The notes under the pieces were generated by a model. The model saw only the letters and a program-made list of their open reading frames with translations. It searched no databases and was not told the DNA's origin. A program made the translations under genes and the position numbers. Of a DNA stretch of 64,000 bases, positions 57,017 through 64,000 are shown piece by piece. Each line of letters begins with the position of its first letter. Position 1 is the first letter of the stretch. Source of the stretch: Athripsodes cinereus (Eukaryota > Arthropoda > Insecta > Trichoptera > Leptoceridae); the NCBI GenBank assembly GCA_947579605.1, contig OX388312.1, positions 25,691,313 to 25,755,312 on the forward strand, in the 5' to 3' direction.

Positions 57017-57179
57017 ACCACATTGACATTGATAATAAAGCAGCTGATAAAACAATCAAAGTTAAATAAAATATTAAATTATACAATTTTTTAGTCATGG
57101 ATGTAGAGAGTTCGGATCTACAACGTCAAATATTCAAACATATAAATAATCAAATTATAGAAATGTACAATAAATTATA

Positions 57180-57390
57180 TCACAAAAACAATGTGGAATT
57201 TCTTCTCATTTATCATTTCGTCAATTGAGTAAAATGAATTAATCACCAGATACGATTTCATCATTCTCCGGAAGATCAATACCTACATCATCGCACTTAA
57301 TTGTATCTGGAAGCTTATTGTACAGTCTTACACTACGATCCAACTTAGAGAGCCTTCTCTGTGCCAAGAAAAGTAAACAATATAATAAAT
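57180..57390 (-). pseudogene. Jockey-like LINE ORF2 C-terminal fragment
   Basis: The minus frame reads AQRRLSKLDRSVRLYNKLPD then TIKCDDVGIDLPENDEIVSGD and stop (57240). S-V-R-L-Y-N-K-L-P is the same motif as at 24101. It is short and 5'-truncated. Confidence 0.6.
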
Positions 57391-57462
57391 ACATTCAGGA
57401 TGGATGTTAAAGACAATCAGTTGGTCCACTGGCTACCCTTCTCGTGGGAGATGCTATGATGG
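57391..57462 (+). mobile_element. TAG-tail retroposon, 3' fragment
   Basis: ACATTCAGGATGGATG, TCAGTTGGTCCACTGGCTAC and CTCGTGGGAGATGCTATGAT. Confidence 0.55.
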
Positions 57463-58930
57463 GAAAGATATATTTTAAATATGGAAACAGTCGAGAAAAA
57501 TGTGAAATTTAAAATTTATTAATAATATGCCGTGATGGTAAAGTAAAGTAGTATTAATTTTGTTCCACCCTTAGGTTCAGTCAATATTATAAAAAAATAT
57601 ATATTTTAAGGTAGGTATTTCCAAAAGCAAATTTTATTATTCCGTTCTCGATATTGGATTAAATGAGAGATATACTATAATAATATAAGTATACCTAACA
57701 TGTAGATATATAAAACAGATTGATCAAATATATTTTTTTTTATCGGAATAGTATGAAATTTGATTACCTACCGTACACGAAAATATGTATTAGATATTTG
57801 CGTTGAAATGAGAAATAAATTTTCAATAAGAAATACGAATTATTATTCTTTAAATGTATGAGGTTTTTCGCAGCTGTGGATGGCAACTCAATTCATCAAA
57901 TTCAGTACCTAGTAGAAAACAAAATAAAAGTATTATTATTATTACTTTACCGCGGGCCGCAAATTGAAAATGTCTGTATTTGTCAATATTATATATGTAT
58001 GTACACAGCGTTATTGTAGGTATAGTTAACAATCATACTAGGATACAATATTGTATTGAACACTACTGTGTACCTATATTGTTAGCTTTCCAATCCATCT
58101 AACTCGAGACAGGGTAAACAAATGGAGGACCGCGGCTGGGGACAGCATCGATGGGGAAAATAGAATTTCACAGATATATAAACAATAAAAACAAATGCTT
58201 TCAGTCTGATTACCTACTGAAAATTGCGTCCCTTTCTATTATCGTTGCATATCATAAGTTTACTCATAACTATCAGATTGGTATGATGAAAAAAGTTAAC
58301 TTTTTCGTAACATCTTTTTTATATTGTAACTTCTATCCCCCTTTTTCTTCCAGATAATTAACTTGTGGGGCTTGCATTACAATATTGGATGATATTGTGT
58401 CTAATCAACCAAATACATTTGTGTTGAACTATGAAAATATATTATTATATTTGTTTTCTTTGTGAATACTGCATTCAAAAGATAAAGGGATGAGATCATC
58501 CATGTTGTGCATTGTAAGAAAAAAATAGAATATAGTGAATCAATAAGAAAGGTATGAAGTATAGCAGCGTATTTTATTTCACGACTTGAATTGTGTTGGT
58601 AGGTAAAGTATGATACAAATAATGTTACATATAATTTTAATACGAAACTAAAAAATGTGATATCTACCTTATTTTGTAATTCGATGAACTTACATACAAT
58701 TTATAATTATTAAGAATCATTTAAAATTATGTAACAAAATATCAAACGAATAATTATATTAATGTACAAAAGGAGAGTTTATTGCAAATTAGTGATACAT
58801 GTGTAATTATGTTTAAGCCTATGTATATATTTGTTTCTTTTCTCAGCATATATTTTTTACGTCTTTCTAAGTAGCATTAAAAAAAGCTTATAGATTTTTT
58901 AAATATTTTAACACTAAGCCATCAAATATA
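57463..58930. other. unique AT-rich DNA, no gene recognised
   Basis: A possible LINE-tail trace (AAATGGAGGACCGCGGCTGG) at about 58120-58140. Otherwise nothing supported. Confidence 0.4.
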
Positions 58931-59265
58931 TTATGCCCTCACGCCGTGTCTCTAGTGGGATAGGCAGAGAGAACGGAACATCGAATTGATGAATTGATCT
59001 ATCTTTACATACTTCTATGGCTTCCCTCACATTCTTATTATTTTTATACATTTTTATACATGCACGCCGATTTTTTTATTCAACACGCGGTCGCCCTTGC
59101 GAATTTGTGGTCAAACCACGTAGTTCTCGGACATCCGCGCTTACTCACACCTCCTCATACACCCTCCTTGGTATCCGTTCATCACTTATTTGCTCCACAT
59201 GACTAAACCACCGTAGGTAATTAATTTACTCGCATTCTATCTATAACACTCCTCTTGCATCCTAC
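58931..59265 (-). pseudogene. LINE ORF2 remnant (LRWFGHVERM family)
   Basis: The minus strand aligns with 20862-21484: TAGTGGGATAGGCAGAGAGA at the 3' end, ACATACTTCTATGGCTTCCC, GTAGTTCTCGGACATCCGCG (R-G-R-P-R region), CCACATGACTAAACCACCG (W-F-G-H-V) and CACTCCTCTTGCATCC. Frames are broken. Plus frames are shadows. Confidence 0.78.
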
Positions 59266-59269
59266 AGTT

Positions 59270-60360
59270 TAAATCAAGATTATTTAACTTCGTGACACTT
59301 TTTGCATTTTATGATCATTTTTTAAATGTGAAGTTTCTAGGGCAAATTCATTGAGATAATGTATATGGGAATGAATAATGAAATAAATGATTAAAGATTT
59401 GTTAGTTTGTTATTATGTGCAAACGAATATAAATTGAGAGATTCAAGATAAGTTAAGCATGGTATAATTTATATAATATTCAATAAAATATCTATAATAT
59501 TATTGGAAAGCTACAGAATGTTGCATGTCGGATAAAATTCCACCATCGAACAGAACGTGTTTGTCCAAATATTTGGATCAGAGCCCAATATCTTGGGAAA
59601 CGTGATCATAATAATTCTTGAAATGGTTTAATATCGATCTTCTACAGTATACATCAAAGTTGCCATACATAGCAGTAATAAAGTATGTCTAATAATATTT
59701 GCAGTATGTCGAATCAGTAAATGCACAAAGTAGAGTACTTACCTACATTATTATTATAGGTAAATGTTGCATAAAGCGATAAACAAAATGAGTAACTATG
59801 CAAGCAGTCAAGTAGTAGATACTTGATTGTGTTGGCTAAAATGTTTACGAAGGTAGATATATTACGTGCATTATATCGTAACATGAACTATTTTAGTATC
59901 TGCAAATTTGCATTATCGTACTAATATTATAAACTCGTTACTTATATGCATACATTACCCGGTAGTTTGTGAAATGTTACCTAGTCCCCTATCAGAGAAA
60001 ATCTCTATTCGTATTCATTGCTCGTTTGGTTCCGTAGATTCTTCAGATATTAGGTTTTCCACTCTTTTCTGTAAGTTTTACAATGGACAATAAATCGGCA
60101 GATAAATTGGTTTAAAATATCGTTAAGATAAATCGGTCTTTTGACACTAACAACAAATTTATCTAAGCGATTTTGTGTCACCAATTTGTCGGTCAGTTAA
60201 TTTGGTACATGATTGTATGCTGAACAGTATTGAATCACAGATAAATTGTACCAATTTATCTGTCACCATTCATGACCAATTTATCGTTGATCTTTCAGTT
60301 TTTATAGGCAACACTAACCTGCAGATTTATCTCTAAGATTTGACAAATCAAAGATACATA
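59270..60360. other. unique DNA with a GATAAATTGG-rich patch
   Basis: Between 60090 and 60330 the words AGATAAATTGG, ACCAATTTATC and related forms recur in both orientations at least seven times, which suggests a decayed transposon with subterminal repeats. No TIR was fixed and no gene is seen. Confidence 0.35.
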
Positions 60361-60375
60361 CATACATACATACCA

Positions 60376-60600
60376 TCACGCCGCTTCCCTCGCGGGGAAG
60401 GCAGAAAGGATCGAGCGCCACTTCCTTCTATCTTTGCATACATCTTTCGCTTCCGTCACTGTCATACAATTCCTCATGCATGCTCTCCTGTTCAATGTGC
60501 TCAACACGTGACCGTCCTGTAGGATTTGATTTAAATGATCTTGCCATTTAATCCTCGGACGTCCACGTCTCCGAGCACCATTCCTCTCAGACAAATAAAT
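60376..60600 (-). pseudogene. LINE ORF2 C-terminus, intact frame (GRPRIKW family)
   Basis: An uninterrupted frame: ERNGARRRGRPRIKWQDHLN, QILQDGHVLSTLNRRACMRN, CMTVTEAKDVCKDRRKWRSI then LSAFPAREAA and stop. It is a close relative of the LRWFGHVERM family tail (same CMRNCMT..EAK.VCKDR block). It is 5'-truncated at about 60600. It is the reference for the interrupted copies at 34885 and 48442. Confidence 0.85.
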
Positions 60601-61177
60601 CAAAGATATATTGTTCGAATTGTATAGAGAAAACTTTCCGTGTGTATCTATTCGTAAAATATCATGATAATGAAATTTAATGTGTTTTATTAATAAACGG
60701 AGATGAAACTTGGATATTTATAACATGCAGTTAGTTTACTTGATTATTTATTGGGAATATCGTGATTGTACCTACTCGTACCTATATGTGTAGAACTACC
60801 ATCTTTCCAGTTTAAATAATATTTTCTGGATATCTTGGATGCAATGAAGTAATGGAATTACCAGTACCTATCTATTATTATGTCTCAACACAGGATCAAA
60901 GATCCTAGTGAGACTGTTAAATATTCATGCTGGTAATAATTGAAATATCTAGATGTTTATATGTATGTATGTTGTAATTTGTAATATATTATTTTAATTA
61001 AATAAAAAATAAAATAAAATAAATCTTTAGGTATTTATTTATTTATTTTAACTAAGACCCTTTTTACATTCACAAACATAAGGTTGCATAAAAAAAACTT
61101 ATAATGCAAATCCATTTCATAAATCAGAAATAAAATCAGGTATCTATGTATGTATGTTCATAACTATTCATGACATT
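60601..61177. other. unique AT-rich DNA, nothing recognised
   Basis: An AAAATAAAATAAAT tail-like stretch lies at about 61005-61025, probably a LINE end. No gene is seen. Confidence 0.4.
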
Positions 61178-61322
61178 TTAATTTATTTAACATCTTCAGT
61201 TCAGCAAAGAAGTATGCCACTCGTACAAAATAAAATTTTATTGGCACGGAGATGACGACTTGCATGTTTACTACAAGCGATCGGCCTTTTGGTCACCCTA
61301 TTTGTGGGAGGTGCCGTGATCA
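61178..61322 (+). mobile_element. TAG-tail retroposon, 3' part
   Basis: AACATCTTCAGTTCAGCAAA, TTGGCACGGAGATGACGACT, TTTGGTCACCCTATTTGTGG and GGTGCCGTGAT. Confidence 0.7.
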
Positions 61323-61462
61323 GATGGATTTTTTCGAGATACCTACATGTAGGCAAATCAAAATACTCGACAAAATAATGATCCACTCTTTCTACCTATT
61401 GAAATAAAAGTAAAAACTATGTTCATTTTTATTTTATATAGGTAATGCAATTACATAAAATC

Positions 61463-61712
61463 CCGTGGAGCACCCGGTAAAGAATTGGTCTCCCACTCTT
61501 CTCTATAAGTTTTCGAGTGTCCTGTAAAAGGCAGGTGTTCGAAAAAATAAGACATGTTACATCTTATATTCGGCGATGAGGTTTGCCACCCATCCTGAAT
61601 GTCTTGATTTTATATTGGTACGGAGAAGACAGCTTGCATTTTTTATATGCAGCTGGTCTGCTGGCTACCCCACTTGTGGGATATGCCGTGATGGTATAGT
61701 AGTAGTAGTAAA
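61463..61712 (+). mobile_element. TAG-tail retroposon, near-perfect copy
   Basis: From GTGGAGCACCCGGTAAAGAA to GTGATGGTATAGTAGTAGTA, almost identical to 27539-27796. Only a weak AAAAT flank repeat is seen. Confidence 0.9.
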
Positions 61713-61817
61713 AATAAAGTGAAGTATATGTATGAAATACCAAGGATTTTTTAATAGTGAATACAATGTCATGTGTAAATAGACAAATCATTAACATACC
61801 TAATTGCCAAGCGTGCA

Positions 61818-61823
61818 TTTTAT
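61818..61823 (-). promoter_or_regulatory. polyadenylation signal AATAAA (second)
   Basis: AATAAA on minus, about 50 bp beyond the stop codon of the 61870-62724 gene. It is better placed for 3' end formation than the one overlapping the stop. Confidence 0.4.
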
Positions 61824-61868
61824 TTTACAAATCATTACAAATGCAATAGTAATCAATGCAATAAAATA

Positions 61869-61874
61869 TTTATT
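61869..61874 (-). promoter_or_regulatory. polyadenylation signal AATAAA overlapping the stop
   Basis: The last codons AAA TAA followed by A create AATAAA across the stop codon of the 61870 gene. Confidence 0.4.
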
Positions 61875-62724
61875 TCAATGTGTCTAGCATCGTCATATTT
61901 TTTCTTGCAAAAGATTTTGTAGGCAGATTTTCATCTGGTGACGGAGTATCGAATTTGAAAATTTTAATATTATCAAAATTCTTATCGTAGATGTTTAATT
62001 TTGGTTCAAAACCAGATTTGGACGGGGTGTCTAAATTTAAACAGATAACACGGCCCAGGGTTGAGCAACGTTTTGACATTTTCTTGACATGATCATGACA
62101 GCTTGGTTTCTTGATTTCAATCTTGTCAAACGATAAATTATCTGGGTAATCGAAAAATTCATTCGTTTTAAAAATAACGTTAAGCTTTTCCAATGGTTTT
62201 GTTGGAGATGCAATTTTGAGAAACATCGGTGGATTTTTTTTGACAGACTCAACTATTATAGTGTTTTGACTTTTTGAATCATACCACTGATCTTTAGGTA
62301 GCAAAGCGTCTGAAAAATCAACAATATAATCATGTTCAGTTGAATCGTGTTTTAAATCACATTTGTTATCATTTGTAACGTCTTCAGATTCCATAAAAAC
62401 ACAATCAACATTTTTATCTTCACTTCCAGATTTCATGTTTTCACTATATTGATTATTTTTTTCCGTGAATAATTTCGGTTTTGGAAAATTGAATTTGTTT
62501 ATCAAAGCACTGCCTAGTTTTGATATTTTAACATTATTTGGATCATCTTCACGTAGGCGATATTCCTTTAAGTGTTTTTCAATATCCACCATTGAAGTCG
62601 ACACTGCTTTCAACATTTTGCTGTCATTCCCATTAATTTCACGCGCGTCTTTATAAATAACTTTGGAAGGTATTATTTTGTACGATTCCTTTCTGAGTTT
62701 TGTATTATTTTTACGTCTGTTCAT
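61870..62724 (-). CDS. hypothetical protein, 284 aa, single exon
   Basis: The only frame here that looks like a host gene. The start is the ATG at 62724-62722 (A at -3). The frame extends upstream to a GTG at 62742, which is unlikely as a eukaryotic start. No family is recognised. The product is hydrophilic, rich in Lys, Asp, Asn and Ser, with no signal peptide, membrane segment or finger. The first 20 residues are basic (MNRRKNNTKLRKESYK). Two related short motifs, LNLDTPSK (residues 229-236) and FKFDTPSP (256-263), lie 27 residues apart and carry TP/SP sites; SPTKP is another. This suggests a nuclear or cytoskeletal, proline-directed-kinase-regulated protein, but that is inference. TATAAAC lies about 190 bp upstream on minus (62913-62919). 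No intron is seen, so it may be an intronless gene, a retrocopy or a last exon. Shadows on both strands are left out. Confidence 0.65.
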   Translation of the reverse strand: MNRRKNNTKLRKESYKIIPSKVIYKDAREINGNDSKMLKAVSTSMVDIEKHLKEYRLREDDPNNVKISKLGSALINKFNFPKPKLFTEKNNQYSENMKSGSEDKNVDCVFMESEDVTNDNKCDLKHDSTEHDYIVDFSDALLPKDQWYDSKSQNTIIVESVKKNPPMFLKIASPTKPLEKLNVIFKTNEFFDYPDNLSFDKIEIKKPSCHDHVKKMSKRCSTLGRVICLNLDTPSKSGFEPKLNIYDKNFDNIKIFKFDTPSPDENLPTKSFARKNMTMLDTLK

Positions 62725-62742
62725 GATTGAAACACCGGACAC

Positions 62743-63264
62743 CGATATTTTCTATTGTTAACTTTCAAAGAGGCGTTACGAATACAAACGATACAAATAG
62801 AAAAAGTTTTGTCACCAGAGTGTCAGCACTACAATCGTATAGTTTATGGTCATTGTCTATGTTTTCTGTACAGTTTTTTATTACAGCAATTGTCAAAAAA
62901 ACCTTAAGCCCAGTTTATACTGTGATGTTTTGACTTGTTATTAATATTGTGGTTCGTATTATACAGCTTAAAAAAGAGGAACAAACTGACATATGTGATG
63001 AGTAAACTTTTATTGGATATATTGTTAAAATATTGCTGGAAAGTCATATTTTACATTATCTTACTAGATAACCAAGATTATGAAACTCATTTTAAAAACA
63101 GCAGTGGCAAAGCTAATTGTAAGATATATTTCAGTCAAAATCCAACATGATCTTACATGCGGTAGGTCCGCTGGCTACCTCACTTGAGTATAGTATAAGT
63201 ATTTAGACATTTATTAAGAAATATTATAATAGATATTTATTTAATATAACGTCAATGTTTCTTC
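62743..63264. other. upstream region of the 61870 gene, then unique DNA
   Basis: Possible promoter with TATAAAC on minus at 62919-62913. Near 63140-63185 TTACATGCGGTAGGTCCGCT resembles a TAG-tail 3' fragment. No other gene. Confidence 0.35.
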
Positions 63265-63502
63265 CAATACTGCTGTACAATTCCACAAATTGAGTAGCCA
63301 GCAGACCAGTTGAATGTAACAAACATGCAAGCTTATCTCTCCGTTCCAACAAAAATTTAGACATTCAAGATGTGTGACAAACTTCATCGCTGAATTTAAG
63401 ATGTAAAATGTCTTTATTTTTTTGAACACTTGCCTTTTATGAAACACTCGAAACATACAGAAAAAGTGGAAGACCAATTCTTTGCAGGATACTCCACGGA
63501 AT
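63265..63502 (-). mobile_element. TAG-tail retroposon
   Basis: ACAATTCCACAAATTGAGTA, AGCCAGCAGACCAGTTGAAT, TCATCGCTGAATTTAAGATG, CTTGCCTTTTATGAAACACT and GCAGGATACTCCACGGAAT. It is full length but has lost its (TAG)n tail. Confidence 0.8.
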
Positions 63503-63639
63503 AGATTTATAATAGATTATAAAGGTACTTACGTATTTTCTAAGACGTGGGTGAACATAATATTGAACTCGATGATGTTATTAGATTAGTTATATTGTGA
63601 TACACCCACAAAGCTACAGCCATATACAGGCAATGGATT

Positions 63640-63820
63640 TTTTTTTTTTTTTTATGATATATCTGGGTTTTGTTATAAACCCAAATACAACCTTATACAC
63701 CTTTCACAGTAAGCTAAAAGCTTGTGTCGTGAAAGGGGAGTTTGCCGGCACCTGGGATCGAACCCCGGACCTCATGTTCATAAGGCCGAGACTCTACCTC
63801 CAGGCTACCGACGAACTCAA
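63640..63820 (-). mobile_element. SINE-B, full length
   Basis: A T-run and GATATATCTGGGTTTTGTTA at the 3' end, GGGATCGAACCCCGGACCTC (B-box) and CCAGGCTACCGACGAACTC at the head. This is the best-preserved B-box of the family. The plus frame at 63597-63884 is a shadow. Confidence 0.93.
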
Positions 63821-64000
63821 ATTGATAATATTATTTGAAGTGTGTTTAGGTATACCTATATTGATTTATTTATTTATAAAATAAATCAACTGTTATGAAT
63901 CTATTAAGTTTTATTTATTTAATAAATTATTGATTGCCACAGTATTGAATCGTATTAAAAAAATATGTACAACTTACCATTTGAGACAGTCCCCCCATAA

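Overview
This is an AT-rich eukaryotic window that reads as a repeat-filled, gene-poor stretch of an insect chromosome, most likely a moth or butterfly. Four things point that way: many short AGGTAGGTACCTACC-type runs; a small non-autonomous Helitron of the kind common in Lepidoptera; two tRNA-headed SINE families; and many 5'-truncated non-LTR retrotransposon (LINE) tails. Nothing looks prokaryotic: there are no operons, no ribosome binding sites and no intact tRNA or rRNA genes. The species call is inference; the repeat structures are read directly from the sequence.

Only one open reading frame looks like a host gene: an intronless 284-codon frame on the minus strand at 61870-62724, with an AATAAA signal overlapping its stop. 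I do not recognise its family. All other coding traces are transposon remains: LINE carboxy-terminal pieces (12.1, 16.4, 20.6, 20.9-21.5, 24.1, 24.8-25.3, 27.8-28.2, 29.2, 34.9-35.3, 36.9, 44.5, 45.4-45.8, 48.4, 55.4, 57.3, 58.9 and 60.4 kb), a LINE ORF1/ORF2 junction (25.7-26.2 kb), and a fragment of an element with a restriction-like endonuclease (40.2-40.7 kb) that is missed if an ATG start is required.

Layout. 0-9 kb: unique AT-rich DNA with two hAT MITEs that have perfect 8-bp target duplications (3.2 and 6.1 kb) and SINE copies. 9.2-10.3 kb: a pure 7-bp (TAAATAG) satellite broken by two retroposons. 14-17.5 kb: a Helitron end, an inverted-repeat element, a fold-back element and a perfect 952-bp (ATC) array. 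19-28 kb: LINE debris, a hairpin element and a hAT element inside a minisatellite. 32-46 kb: the most heavily nested part, with hAT in retroposon, LINE in LINE, fold-back in retroposon, and SINE beside an endonuclease LINE. 46-61 kb: mostly old unique DNA, with a Helitron carrying a nested hairpin MITE (53.6-54.1 kb) and a hammerhead-ribozyme-like motif (57 kb). 61.5-64 kb: the host-gene candidate flanked by retroposons.

The elements interact by nesting. A TAG-tailed retroposon of about 255 bp, present more than 20 times here, is the usual landing site for others. The strongest leads for follow-up are the hammerhead-like motif, the conserved 3' hairpin of the L2-like LINE tails (with one compensatory base change), the 201-bp fold-back elements with CWG-like flanks, and the palindrome plus ATGGAATTC architecture shared by two sequence-unrelated families.
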